Below, one piece after another: positions 1 through 8,134 of a DNA stretch of 64,000 bases (positions within the stretch are counted from its first letter, which is position 1; the number at the start of each line of letters is the position of its first letter). The stretch is from assembly GCF_026790145.1 (NCBI RefSeq), contig NZ_JALAMS010000014.1, positions 124,001 through 188,000 of the forward strand, given 5' to 3'. The notes under the pieces were generated by a model. The model was given only the letters and a program-made list of their open reading frames with translations, had not been told where the DNA came from and did not search any database. The translations under genes were made by a program, and so were the position numbers. The stretch comes from Bacillus_I endophytica_A (GTDB lineage: Bacteria > Bacillota > Bacilli > Bacillales > Bacillaceae_H).

Positions 1-1069
1 CTTGAAGAGTATCAAAAATCCGATTAATTGCCCACATGCCAACCCCAAAGTGAGGATACAAGTGACAGTGAACAATAGCATCTCCAATCGCTTCTTGAAG
101 GGAGCCTAACCCGTAAAGAACATCAATTGTATACCAGTTTTGTGGACTAATAGATTGAGCATCAAATATAACAGAATCTGTATTTAGCGGATCCCTAAAC
201 CATGTATGAATATGGTAATGAAAAACATGCGTTTCTTTTACACCACCATGCACAAGTCTAAACTTTACAGGATCTCCCTTGTACCCTCGATAAATAGGAG
301 TTGCAGGATCTCCAAATACCCATGAATCATGATGAACTTCCTCTCCTTCACAATCCGGACATACAACTCCTTCTTCAATTAGCTTTCTACGGTTTTGAAG
401 GGGTTCATAACGATAGTTAATCGCATGAGTAGATTCTCTTTCTTGATTTGTGACAGGATCAAGAGGCCTGTTTCCTGTAATATCTTGCGTTGGCATTTCA
501 TCATGAAAAATAAAGCCAAACTCTCGAAATGATGGAGCAAAAGGGTGATGAACATCTGCAATAGCTCCACTCTTTAAAGGGCCACCTGTCACAGGATCTG
601 TCCAGGTGGATCCCGTTTTTTGCACGAATAAAGCTCCAAACAAGCCATTGATATTTGTGCCATCGTCACTGCTATCAGGATCTCCTAAGTCAGAAAAAAA
701 ATAGATTCCCTCATGATTTGCTGTTAAACGATAGAGAATCTGCTCTCCAGGCTTCACAAGTGTATTCGGATTAAATCCTACATTTGCTCCGTCTGAATTT
801 AATACATCATAGTCTGCTTCTTGAAAATGCATCCCTGCTGAGGTTTTAATTTGATTTTCAAACAAAATCTCAATTGTATCTCCTTTATTGGCTCGAATGC
901 AAAGTGGTTCAACTAAGTCAACAGGTGTAAACGGGTTTTTATCGACAGCTTTTCTCACTTTATCAACATTTTCTTTTAAGATATACATTTTCCCATGTTC
1001 GTTGTGATCTCCAAAAGTGTTTAACACAATGCGAATGTCAATAGCTACCACATGGTAAAATCGTTTCAT
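1..1069 (-). CDS. mnxG: MnxG-like multicopper oxidase, N-terminal part (runs off window)
   Basis: The frame is open from an ATG at 1069 to the window edge, about 356 residues, with a GGGGGAGGA ribosome site just upstream. The fragment has cupredoxin features: HVFHYHIHTW, and near the edge HCHLYPHFGVGM, the His-Cys-His...His...Met signature of type 1/type 3 copper sites. The start MKRFYHVVAIDI and the two small genes directly upstream resemble the Mn(II)-oxidising spore enzyme MnxG, which has about 1200 residues, so some 70 percent of the gene would lie outside the window. MnxG oxidises Mn(II) to Mn(IV) on the spore surface in a complex with MnxE and MnxF. The multicopper-oxidase call is firm. 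The MnxG assignment rests on recalled similarity plus gene order; a bilirubin-oxidase or CotA relative is less likely because the copper motif comes so early. Confidence 0.75.
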   Translation of the reverse strand, partial: MKRFYHVVAIDIRIVLNTFGDHNEHGKMYILKENVDKVRKAVDKNPFTPVDLVEPLCIRANKGDTIEILFENQIKTSAGMHFQEADYDVLNSDGANVGFNPNTLVKPGEQILYRLTANHEGIYFFSDLGDPDSSDDGTNINGLFGALFVQKTGSTWTDPVTGGPLKSGAIADVHHPFAPSFREFGFIFHDEMPTQDITGNRPLDPVTNQERESTHAINYRYEPLQNRRKLIEEGVVCPDCEGEEVHHDSWVFGDPATPIYRGYKGDPVKFRLVHGGVKETHVFHYHIHTWFRDPLNTDSVIFDAQSISPQNWYTIDVLYGLGSLQEAIGDAIVHCHLYPHFGVGMWAINRIFDTLQ

Positions 1070-1083
1070 ATATCCTCCCCCTT

Positions 1084-1437
1084 TTACATATCGTCTCTTA
1101 ATTCTGGAATTGGCGGCAGTCCTTCTTGTTCAATATAAAACACTTCAATTTGGTGAATATGAATAGACCAAATTCGGTTCTCTAATTCCCCAATTGTTGT
1201 TGTTTGAACATCTACTACAACATTGTCTCCTACTACTGCTGTAATCTCTCCAATGAAGACGAATGGAAAAGAGGGTGTTAATATAAATACTTGACTCCCA
1301 ATCCCTCTCTCAAACTCTTGAATAAGCGCTTCATCATGAATCTCATTGTTTGAAGGTAACTGTATTTCTGTGACTCTCTCATCCTCGTCTATCATTCTCT
1401 CATCCATTACTTTTTCCTTTTTTTCATACTGCTTCAT
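1084..1437 (-). CDS. small MnxE/MnxF-like protein
   Basis: This 117-residue acidic protein lies 14 bp upstream of the multicopper oxidase and has a GGGGGGAG ribosome site before its ATG. After a charged N-terminal tail, residues 45-105 form one compact beta-rich domain with the pattern hydrophobic-G-E-I-x-x-V-V-G-D-x-V-V-V-D followed by IWSIHIHQIEVFYIE. The same pattern recurs in four neighbouring proteins. In Mn-oxidising Bacillus, MnxE and MnxF are two small proteins of about this size encoded just before MnxG; they form a hexameric copper-binding assembly with it. The HIH motif is a possible copper ligand pair (inference). I would guess MnxF from its position next to mnxG, but cannot tell E from F by eye. 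Confidence 0.65.
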   Translation of the reverse strand: MKQYEKKEKVMDERMIDEDERVTEIQLPSNNEIHDEALIQEFERGIGSQVFILTPSFPFVFIGEITAVVGDNVVVDVQTTTIGELENRIWSIHIHQIEVFYIEQEGLPPIPELRDDM

Positions 1438-1469
1438 CTGATAACTCCCCCCTGTTATTTTCCCTGTCC

Positions 1470-1934
1470 TTATGTAAGCGGTATTCTCGCATCACAATCA
1501 AAATTAGGGGTAAACTGGGCAATTTTCTCTAAAGGAATACTTAATGGTGTTGGAAACTGGAAAAATGGAGCAGTTACCATTTTAATTGTGACAGGGAATA
1601 ATGTGATATTTCCTTGTTCAACGCTAAAGATGGTTCCGCAAAAGATCGGTCGAAATGCTTGCCCAAATAAATTCAGCTGATCTGATTCTGTGATAATTAG
1701 AATGGATTCTCCAATTAATCCTTGTAATTCATCGAATAATGGATCTTCGACAGCTTGCACGTCTACACGTACAGGAGCTTCTAGCATTCTTTGCTCTTTT
1801 CTTTCTACCTTGTCTTCTTTTTCTATCTTCTCTTCTCTCTCTACTTTATCTACTTTCTTTTCGCCAAAACGATACTTTTCCTGTTCTTTATACTCACTCT
1901 TTTTCTTTCCCTGTTCCTTTTTATTTGATGACAT
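1470..1934 (-). CDS. small MnxE/MnxF-like protein with long charged tail
   Basis: This 154-residue protein is the next gene upstream in the oxidase operon, 32 bp from its neighbour, with an AAAGGAGG site before the ATG. The first 50 or so residues are almost entirely Lys/Glu/Arg and probably disordered. Residues 65-145 form the beta-rich domain shared with the neighbours (LIGESILIITESDQ, then CGTIFSVEQGNITLFPV, then LSIPLEKIAQF). By position and size it corresponds to the second small Mnx subunit. The charged tail is longer than I would expect for MnxE and could bind spore surface, metal or oxide. Its role in Mn oxidation is inferred from the operon. Confidence 0.6.
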   Translation of the reverse strand: MSSNKKEQGKKKSEYKEQEKYRFGEKKVDKVEREEKIEKEDKVERKEQRMLEAPVRVDVQAVEDPLFDELQGLIGESILIITESDQLNLFGQAFRPIFCGTIFSVEQGNITLFPVTIKMVTAPFFQFPTPLSIPLEKIAQFTPNFDCDARIPLT

Positions 1935-1955
1935 GAAAAGTCCTCCTTTACTTCC

Positions 1956-2741
1956 CTACTGGTTACCTTCCTTATGTGAGAAACGTTTGAATACATGCGA
2001 GAATAAACTAGTAAGCCTTATTGTGTTAACGTATTTGATATCTTTCAAATTAATACGCTCTTTTTCTTTTAAAAAAGTAAGGGTGAGCTGCTGATTTTCG
2101 GCGCTTAAAATTTTACCTATTTTTCGTACATTCTCATTAAGGTGCACCGTCACCCATGTTTCCTGCCAAGAATCTAAATTCGTTTGAAGCGTTTCTTCAA
2201 AAAATTGTTGTCTTAAAATATCCCGTTTTGAAATGGTTTCCCCAAATTCATACAGTAATTTATTTCGTAAATTATTATCAAAAATATAATGTTGATGGGT
2301 ATTAGAGTAGTTTGGAATCCCAAACGGAATGTTCGCAGATTCAATCACAGGATAAGGAATCCATTTTCTTTCCTTTAAATTTGTAAGCATTACAAAATCT
2401 CGCCCAACTGTACTCACTTTACCTTCTGTGTAAAGTGATTGAGTTCCACATTTAAAATAGATTTCAACTTGCTGATTTCTTTTCGATTTAAAAAACTTGC
2501 GGTATTTTAAAGTTTTCCCTCGTTTTTCATCTTGCTTAGAAATATTAAATAAATTAGCTCTGTCAATGTATTCCATTAATAACCGTGTTTCTTCCGTTGT
2601 TGTAGGTGTTGTTGGCGATGTTAACCCTTTTCCACTTTGACTGTTGAACTCGTTAATAATATCGTTTTTTAGCTCTTCGGTTTCTCGTTTTTCTAACAGT
2701 TTCTTTCTATATTCATCTAACCGAATTTTTTTATCTTCCAT
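1956..2741 (-). CDS. two-domain Mnx-cluster protein (duplicated MnxE/F-type fold)
   Basis: This 261-residue soluble protein has no signal or membrane segment. Two copies of the small-subunit pattern are visible. One is at about residues 90-150 (EIYFKCGTQSLYTEGKVSTV, then DFVMLTNLKERKWIPYPVIE). The other is at about 195-245 (VTVHLNENVRKIGKILSAEN, then LTLTFLKEKERINLKDIKYV). It lies 21 bp upstream of the preceding gene in one minus-strand operon. The divergent gene at 3996 is a full-length relative: both carry FGxxxxKxxxLxxxFF between the two domains. No family name is recognised. A structural or assembly role in the Mn-oxidase or coat complex is inferred from context. Confidence 0.6.
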   Translation of the reverse strand: MEDKKIRLDEYRKKLLEKRETEELKNDIINEFNSQSGKGLTSPTTPTTTEETRLLMEYIDRANLFNISKQDEKRGKTLKYRKFFKSKRNQQVEIYFKCGTQSLYTEGKVSTVGRDFVMLTNLKERKWIPYPVIESANIPFGIPNYSNTHQHYIFDNNLRNKLLYEFGETISKRDILRQQFFEETLQTNLDSWQETWVTVHLNENVRKIGKILSAENQQLTLTFLKEKERINLKDIKYVNTIRLTSLFSHVFKRFSHKEGNQ

Positions 2742-2766
2742 TTAGGCTCCTCTCCTGACGTGAGTA

Positions 2767-3231
2767 TCACACTCTAAATGAGTAAAGAAGTAGACTTGCT
2801 GTAACGATGACGAGAACGGTGCTAAACAAACTAAACATCACTATACTTTGTTCAACAGTATATAGAGATTCAGAAGGTAAATTACATAAGGAAGGGTTTT
2901 TCACAACAGCGCCAAACATCGTTCCCATTATTCCTCCTACAGTCCCTTGAAAAAAACCTGAAAGCAAAGATTGAAACTTTACAAGAGCTCCAAAAATAAT
3001 TCCAAGCATCCCGCTTATTACAAGCACGAGAATAGACATAACGATGGAACCATTTTTATTCAAAAATTCAATGACTATTCCTAATGCAAAGCTCAACACT
3101 CCACTTGCACACATCGCCATAATCATTCCATATCGATCGCTAAATATTTTTCTTTTCTTGTGCATCATGATATAAAGGAAAGCACCAATTAAACAATTGA
3201 GAATAAGCACTCCATAAAGAAAGAAACCCAT
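2767..3231 (-). CDS. four-helix membrane protein, Mnx cluster (paralogue 1)
   Basis: This 154-residue integral membrane protein has about four hydrophobic segments (residues 1-22, 36-60, 64-112, 127-150). The central GIIFGALVKFQSLLSGFFQG and GGIMGTMFGAVV stretches are glycine-rich. An AAAGGAGGGAG ribosome site precedes the ATG. It is paralogous to the next upstream gene: both have the order FGALV/FGGLF-x-x-Q-x-L-L-x-G-x-x-x-G-x-x-x-G-x-M-x-x-M-x-G-A. Products of mnx genes upstream of mnxD are poorly characterised, so no function is assigned. A role in moving Mn, copper or the complex across a spore membrane is only a guess from operon membership. Confidence 0.6.
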   Translation of the reverse strand: MGFFLYGVLILNCLIGAFLYIMMHKKRKIFSDRYGMIMAMCASGVLSFALGIVIEFLNKNGSIVMSILVLVISGMLGIIFGALVKFQSLLSGFFQGTVGGIMGTMFGAVVKNPSLCNLPSESLYTVEQSIVMFSLFSTVLVIVTASLLLYSFRV

Positions 3232-3251
3232 ATTTTACTCCCTCCTTTAAG

Positions 3252-3698
3252 CTATGTACGTTTGGCAGAAAAGAGGAGCAAAAAAAGACTACATATAAAA
3301 ATGAGTTCAATAAAAACCAAAAAGAGAAGATTGTTTTGAGAGGCTGCACCAACCATCGGAGCCATAACTCCCATCATCAATCCATTAATCATTCCTGTTA
3401 ATAACGTTTGATAATCAAATAACCCTCCAAAAAGTGCTCCGACAACCATTCCGATAACGGTTGTGATCATTGTTACCCAAACAAAATGTAAGGGAAATTG
3501 ATAAATTAAAATGATGCCTGTCACAATAGCAAAGAAGCCTCCAGCTAAATTTGAAATATTCATTCCTAACTGAAACCCAATAAGTTTTCGAATTTTAAAA
3601 AGGAAAAGATAAGCAGAACCTGTTAAAAGAAGATTGACACAAAGCAAAAAACCAAGGTTTTGAATCAGCAAGTATATCACCCCAACAATGTGCATCAT
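3252..3698 (-). CDS. four-helix membrane protein, Mnx cluster (paralogue 2)
   Basis: I start this gene at the ATG at 3698 (the first of two adjacent ATGs) because a GAGGG ribosome site sits 5 nt upstream. The longer open frame to 3818 would add about 40 residues without a site. The 149-residue product has about four membrane segments and the signature GALFGGLFDYQTLLTGMING, followed by MMGVMAPMVGAA, matching its downstream neighbour. The two genes look like an old tandem duplication. It is probably the first gene of the minus-strand cluster leading to the multicopper oxidase. Function is unknown. Confidence 0.6.
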   Translation of the reverse strand: MMHIVGVIYLLIQNLGFLLCVNLLLTGSAYLFLFKIRKLIGFQLGMNISNLAGGFFAIVTGIILIYQFPLHFVWVTMITTVIGMVVGALFGGLFDYQTLLTGMINGLMMGVMAPMVGAASQNNLLFLVFIELIFICSLFLLLFSAKRT

Positions 3699-3946
3699 TC
3701 TTTCCCTCTTTATGTTGAGTTCCCTCTGTCTCCCCTTTATTCCCCACTGAGGAAAAGTAAAAGCACTGAAGTAAACTCTATAAACAATTATGAATAGGAG
3801 GCTTGCCTTATTCTTCAATATTTTCTATTTCGGATTAAAGAGTATAACAGTACTCACCAAAAACAAAAAGAAAACTCCATGCAAGTACCTTCTATTCCTT
3901 GTAGACATTTTTATGATAATCCGGGTCACTATGGGATATTCGCCCA

Positions 3947-3974
3947 ACCAGATTCACCTATTCACCATATATTA
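3947..3974 (+). promoter_or_regulatory. SigK-like mother-cell promoter
   Basis: AC at 3947-3948 is followed by exactly 17 bases and then CATATATTA at 3966-3974. This fits the SigK consensus AC-N17-CATANNNTA. It lies 22 bp upstream of the start at 3996. It would place the downstream coat-like protein in late mother-cell expression, which fits the spore theme. The short consensus occurs by chance fairly often, so this is suggestive only. Confidence 0.4.
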
Positions 3975-3995
3975 GGTGTATGAATTAAGGAGAGG

Positions 3996-4841
3996 GTGTT
4001 TATTATTCGATATTCCAAACCTATAAATCTTAAGAGAAAACGTGAGGTAATCCCTAAAATAGAGAGAGAAGAAGAATGCTTTGATTGTAAACCTGGAGGA
4101 ACAGAAGATGATTTTTGTCTTCCTGATACATGTCCTGAACGGATTATACAGCCACAATTTCCTTCAGCAACAAGTTCTTTTCCACCTAAGCAATTAGCAG
4201 AAATCGATGCATGTATAGAAGAGGCAAATGAACTGCTGTTAACGCTTGGACTTCAGCAGGAGGAAGAGGAAGAAGATGATATTCTTCTACAGAACTTGCA
4301 TAAGTTAAAAGGACAGATGATTGAAGTTACAATAAGTTGTACAGAAGAAGACATAGAGCCTGAAGGAACGTTAACATGTGAAAGCCACTATGAAAAAGTT
4401 CATGGGAAATTTATTTATAACGGGATAGACTTTATTATTTTACACACAAAGAATGATGAAACAGTATGGATTCCTTTTGTAAAAATTAGATGGATGATCC
4501 AAAAAGAACAAGAAGAAATACTTAATGAAGATCAACCATTGTTAAATATTGATCCGTGTCTCAGAAGAGAAATTACGTTTAATTTCGGTCAAATTGTTCC
4601 TAAAAGTCCTTTTCTTTTAAAGCTGTTCTTTCCTTTGCAACTTTCTTTTTTATTAAAAAGTTTTATAGACTGCACTCTTTATGTAAAAACATTTGATAAT
4701 AAAGAAACTCGAGGGACTTTAGTAAAAGTGACAGAACGCTCTTTATTGATTGAAACTCCAAGAAAAAAACAAGGGATAGACTTTGAAAAAATATGCTTCA
4801 TTAAGATGAAACAACCAGAAATAGCTTCCTTAAAGTGTTAA
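3996..4841 (+). CDS. two-domain Mnx/coat-cluster protein, divergent paralogue
   Basis: This 281-residue protein starts at GTG 3996; AAGGAG lies only 3 nt upstream, so an ATT six bases later is a possible alternative start. An N-terminal Cys-rich acidic part (CFDCKPGG, CLPDTC) is followed by two copies of the small-subunit pattern at about residues 100-165 (FIYNGIDFIILHTKNDETVW, then IPFVKI) and 220-275 (TLYVKTFDNKETRGTLVKVT, then FEKICFIKM). It is a full-length relative of the 1956-2741 product but is transcribed the other way. The Cys pairs could cross-link in a spore coat. The family is unrecognised; a coat or Mn-oxidase-associated role is inferred. Confidence 0.55.
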   Translation: MFIIRYSKPINLKRKREVIPKIEREEECFDCKPGGTEDDFCLPDTCPERIIQPQFPSATSSFPPKQLAEIDACIEEANELLLTLGLQQEEEEEDDILLQNLHKLKGQMIEVTISCTEEDIEPEGTLTCESHYEKVHGKFIYNGIDFIILHTKNDETVWIPFVKIRWMIQKEQEEILNEDQPLLNIDPCLRREITFNFGQIVPKSPFLLKLFFPLQLSFLLKSFIDCTLYVKTFDNKETRGTLVKVTERSLLIETPRKKQGIDFEKICFIKMKQPEIASLKC

Positions 4842-4859
4842 CCCCTTCAATAGAATAAC

Positions 4860-4899
4860 AACTTAAAAAGGAATCCATTATTGGATTCCTTTTTAAGTT
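4860..4899. terminator. bidirectional terminator
   Basis: A perfect 18-bp inverted repeat with a TTAT loop (arms 4860-4877 and 4882-4899), A-rich on one side and T-rich on the other, sits between convergent genes. It overlaps the last codon of the minus-strand gene. Confidence 0.85.
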
Positions 4900-5413
4900 A
4901 CAGAACGTGCAGTTTCACTTTGCTTCCTTTATGACGGAATAATTCAAACTTCAGATTATCTGTTAAGCCACCTAGTCGTAATTCAACCCTTTTATCGCAA
5001 AAAGGAATCACACAGTCTTGAAATCTTATAAACTTTTTCTGGCAATTACAGTGAGATTTATGTTCGCAATTACATGGACGAGGATTAAGCACTCTTTTCT
5101 CAACGCACTTACACTCTTTTTGATTACAATGTGGGCAAGTGTCTACTTTATCACAGTCATCGAAACGGGAAAATACCTTTTTTTCTAACCACTTCACGTT
5201 TTCAATTCGATTCATTGGAATACTAATTACGGTATGATCTTGCTTTATTAATTCAACAAAATCTATTCCTACATTCTGAATAACTCCCACTATGTCTGTT
5301 GAACAATCTTCTACTTCTTCTGGCTCACATCTGAATGTCTTAACATCTTCGCCTACTTTAAATGGTTGTTTTTTTACATAAGGGTGCTCTTTTTTTTTGA
5401 TTTTCTGCTTCAT
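4898..5413 (-). CDS. Cys-rich coat-like protein with Mnx-type domain
   Basis: The ATG at 5413 is preceded by GAGGAGG at good spacing; the longer frame to 5449 has no site. The 171-residue product carries one small-subunit-type domain at about residues 25-75 (IVGVIQNVGIDFVELIKQDH, then ISIPMNRIENV). A Cys/His-rich stretch follows at about 90-130 (CPHCNQKECKCV, then CNCEHKSHCNC), which could bind zinc or copper or form disulfide cross-links. It faces the two-domain protein at 3996 across a shared terminator. It resembles Cys-rich spore-coat proteins; the exact family is not recognised. Confidence 0.55.
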   Translation of the reverse strand: MKQKIKKKEHPYVKKQPFKVGEDVKTFRCEPEEVEDCSTDIVGVIQNVGIDFVELIKQDHTVISIPMNRIENVKWLEKKVFSRFDDCDKVDTCPHCNQKECKCVEKRVLNPRPCNCEHKSHCNCQKKFIRFQDCVIPFCDKRVELRLGGLTDNLKFELFRHKGSKVKLHVL

Positions 5414-5467
5414 ACTCAACCTCCTCTTTTCTTTTGTAATATATGACATTACAAAAGGAGGTGTTCA

Positions 5468-5701
5468 ATGAAGTCAAGCTATCTCGTGAACATTAAAAAA
5501 ATCCTTTATCATGAACGTCCCGATCTTTACATTCTAAAGAGTAAGGAGATGTTCGTCCCCCAAAAAGAAGGCTCCCTCCTTATAAAAAACCTTTCTGTTT
5601 TCTTTAAGAAACTTCAATTTCTCCATCATAACCCATACGGATATTATTTTTTTTCATATAGTAATACTAGCTTATTGAGAAAAGAGGAGTACGATGTCTA
5701 G
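5468..5701 (+). CDS. small conserved protein preceding the ATP-grasp coat protein
   Basis: This 77-residue basic protein has a strong AAAGGAGGTG site 6 nt before its ATG. It ends in an 8-bp overlap with the start of the next gene, so the two are translationally coupled. It has no membrane segment and many aromatic and Lys residues (NPYGYYFFSY). Its family is not recognised. The coupling suggests it works with the downstream YheC/YheD-type protein, probably in spore coat assembly (inference). Confidence 0.6.
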   Translation: MKSSYLVNIKKILYHERPDLYILKSKEMFVPQKEGSLLIKNLSVFFKKLQFLHHNPYGYYFFSYSNTSLLRKEEYDV

Positions 5702-7076
5702 TAAATCATTCAAAACTAATAGAAAAAAGAAAGTTGTTCATTTTAACGGAAAACGTAATCATTTTGCTCTTTCCTCAGGAATCTCATTTCCGGAAAGTAT
5801 CAAATTTACCAAAAGGGAAGCGTTTTTTCGATTTTTAAGTAACTATGAAAATATTTTATTGAAACCTACTTCTAATCATAGTTTGCCTACCTTTCAAGTT
5901 CTAAAAGATGAGAAAGGTTCTTACAAAGTGCTTACTTCCGAAGGGTCTTTCCTTTTCGTCGACAAAGAAAGCCTATTCACTTTTTTAGCCTCTAAAATCA
6001 AGACTCCTTATCTTATTCAACAGTATATCCCCTTCCTTCAAATAAAAAATCGATCTTTTTCTTTAAAGCTAAAAGTTGAAAAACAACCAGAAGGAAATTG
6101 GGATATAACAGAAAAATATGTAAAAGTAAAAAGTATATCACAGCAAGAAACAGATATTTTGACCGTAAAAGAGACATTTTCCCTTTTAAACCTTCCGCTT
6201 GAAACGCTTACCTCTCTTGATGAGAACATTCTAAAAGTAATAAAAAAACTTGAAAAGAAAGCTCTGAGATATCCTATGTGGGAAATAAGCATTGGAATTG
6301 ATGAGCAAAAGAAGCTTTGGGTCACAAAAGCAAATTCAAAGCCCCTTCATATTAAAGGACAAAAACAAAATGTTTATACTGTCTTAAAAAGTGAGGAGTC
6401 TCTTCAACCTGTTTTACCCCAAACACACGTTATGAACAGTGAGGAAGTTTTATGGAATATACTTGATGAGCATAAAACAATTATTTTAAAGCCTGTTTTT
6501 GGAAGCTTAGGGTCAGGGGTTATTAAAGTTTCGGCTCAACCACTTTCTTATCTTATTCAATACCGAAACGAGAATAAGCAATTTCTAACAAAGAAAGAAG
6601 CTTTTACATTTTTACAGTCTATGATAAATAATCAAACTTATCTTGTTCAACAATACATTGATCTTGCTACGATTGAGGGACGTCCACTTGATTTGCGTAT
6701 CATTGTCCAACGAAACGAGCACTCGGAGTGGGTTGTGACTGGAAAGTATGCGAAAGTCGCAAGTCTTGGCTATTTTACAACAAACCTTGCAACAGATGCC
6801 GATGTATTGTCGATCGAAGAAGCTGTTGAAAAGTCAGGGCTTGGTCATCTCAATATCACTAAACTTCTTCAAGATTTAGACTCTATTGCCCTTAAAACAG
6901 CAGGAAAACTTGGAGATATTTCTCTTCATCAACGGATTTGGGGACTTGACGTTGGTATTGATCAAAAGGGGCGTATTTTCATTATTGAAGTAAATTCCCG
7001 TCCAGGTACAAAAGGATTTCGAAAACTTAAAAACCTAGATATGTATAAAACCATTCGGCGCTACAAACAGTTATAA
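5694..7076 (+). CDS. YheC/YheD-family ATP-grasp coat-associated protein, tandem domains
   Basis: This 460-residue protein is of the YheC/YheD type, a family of ATP-grasp proteins associated with the spore coat. The C-terminal half (about 245-460) is a good ATP-grasp domain: ILKPVFGSLGSGVIKV (glycine loop), LVQQYIDLATIEGRPLDLRI, WGLDVGID and the metal-binding end FIIEVNSRPG. The N-terminal half (about 40-235) repeats the same layout: ILLKPTSNHSLP, LIQQYIPFLQIKNRSFSLKL, ISIGID, WVTKANSKP. It lacks the glycine loop and the acidic residue of E-x-N, so it is probably not catalytic. The substrate is unknown. Confidence 0.7.
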   Translation: MSSKSFKTNRKKKVVHFNGKRNHFALSSGISFPESIKFTKREAFFRFLSNYENILLKPTSNHSLPTFQVLKDEKGSYKVLTSEGSFLFVDKESLFTFLASKIKTPYLIQQYIPFLQIKNRSFSLKLKVEKQPEGNWDITEKYVKVKSISQQETDILTVKETFSLLNLPLETLTSLDENILKVIKKLEKKALRYPMWEISIGIDEQKKLWVTKANSKPLHIKGQKQNVYTVLKSEESLQPVLPQTHVMNSEEVLWNILDEHKTIILKPVFGSLGSGVIKVSAQPLSYLIQYRNENKQFLTKKEAFTFLQSMINNQTYLVQQYIDLATIEGRPLDLRIIVQRNEHSEWVVTGKYAKVASLGYFTTNLATDADVLSIEEAVEKSGLGHLNITKLLQDLDSIALKTAGKLGDISLHQRIWGLDVGIDQKGRIFIIEVNSRPGTKGFRKLKNLDMYKTIRRYKQL

Positions 7077-7090
7077 CTCCTTCACGGCCA

Positions 7091-7113
7091 AAAAGCAGCT
7101 TTACGCTGCTTTT
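7091..7113. terminator. bidirectional terminator
   Basis: Arms AAAAGCAGC (7091-7099) and GCTGCTTTT (7105-7113) are separated by a 5-nt loop and lie between the convergent ATP-grasp and nitrilase genes. Confidence 0.8.
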
Positions 7114-8076
7114 CTATCCCTTTGCTTCTTTTTTATTTTCCCACGTTACTTGCTCTCTCTTTGTTTCATTTACCGTAAGATGAAACACATCTGGTCTTGC
7201 ATAGTGGCCAACAACATCAAAATCAAAGCGACTTGCTGCAATTTCCTTTAAATTTAGATCAGCTATTATCATTTCTTCTCTTCCCCATACAGGCTCTTTT
7301 ATATAGTCTCCAAGAGGGCCTACAATTGCACTTCCCCCCCTGCACATTTCATCAGGAGAAGATTCCAAATCAGAAAAGCATGCTAAATCTTTTGGATACA
7401 TCTCTTTATTCACATATTGATTACATGAAAGTACAAAGCATCGCCCTTCAACTGCAATATGGCGAATTGTGGATTGCCATACCTCTCTTGCATCTGCCGT
7501 TGGAGCAATATAAAGATCGACTCCTTTTGCATACATTGCAGCACGAGCAAGCGGCATGTAATTTTCCCAGCAGATAAGCGTGCCAATTCTTCCATAAGGA
7601 GTATGGAAAACAGGGAGCGTGCTTCCATCTCCTTCTCCCCATATTAGACGCTCTGAACCTGTTGGCTTTAGCTTACGATGCCTGCCAAGAAGCTTGCCAT
7701 CTGGTCCGAAAAATAAAACAGAACAATAAAGCGTGCTTCTGCTTCCATCTCCTTCTCGTTCAATAACGCCAATAATTAAGTAGACTCCCGCTTTTTTAGC
7801 TGCTTCACCGAGAATATCCGTTTCTTCACTTGGAACAACAATCGCGTTTTCCAAGTAGCGTAAAAAATCTTTTCTTCCCTCTTCAGAACGACTGCCAACC
7901 GTTGCTCCGAACGTTAAGCCCCTTGGATAAGCAGGGATAAATGCTTCTGGAAAGACAACAATTTTTGCCGATTTTTCTCCTGCTTCTTTTGTTAAAGATA
8001 CGGCTTTTTTGATACTTTCTTTTCTATCCATAATAACAGAAGCTGCTTGTACAACTGCTACTCTCACTTTTTCCAT
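7114..8076 (-). CDS. nitrilase (carbon-nitrogen hydrolase)
   Basis: This 320-residue protein has the complete nitrilase triad: Glu44 (FPEAFIPAYPRG), Lys135 (GRHRKLKPTGSER) and Cys169 (LICWENYMP). The PAYPRG and CWEN contexts are those of true nitrilases (EC 3.5.5.1), which turn nitriles into carboxylic acids plus ammonia, rather than amidases. The protein is cytosolic. AAAGGAAG precedes the ATG. It is divergent from a MocR-type regulator 127 bp away, which probably controls it. The substrate (aliphatic, aryl or arylaceto-nitrile) cannot be told from sequence. Confidence 0.85.
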   Translation of the reverse strand: MEKVRVAVVQAASVIMDRKESIKKAVSLTKEAGEKSAKIVVFPEAFIPAYPRGLTFGATVGSRSEEGRKDFLRYLENAIVVPSEETDILGEAAKKAGVYLIIGVIEREGDGSRSTLYCSVLFFGPDGKLLGRHRKLKPTGSERLIWGEGDGSTLPVFHTPYGRIGTLICWENYMPLARAAMYAKGVDLYIAPTADAREVWQSTIRHIAVEGRCFVLSCNQYVNKEMYPKDLACFSDLESSPDEMCRGGSAIVGPLGDYIKEPVWGREEMIIADLNLKEIAASRFDFDVVGHYARPDVFHLTVNETKREQVTWENKKEAKG

Positions 8077-8134
8077 ATTTATCGCTTCCTTTCTTTTACG
8101 GTTATTTTAAAAGAGAGCGATCATTTTGTATGCA

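Noticed and set aside
1690..2094. 134-codon plus-strand frame rich in Ser/Phe
   Set aside because: It is the antisense shadow of the Lys/Glu-rich tail of the small Mnx-like protein.
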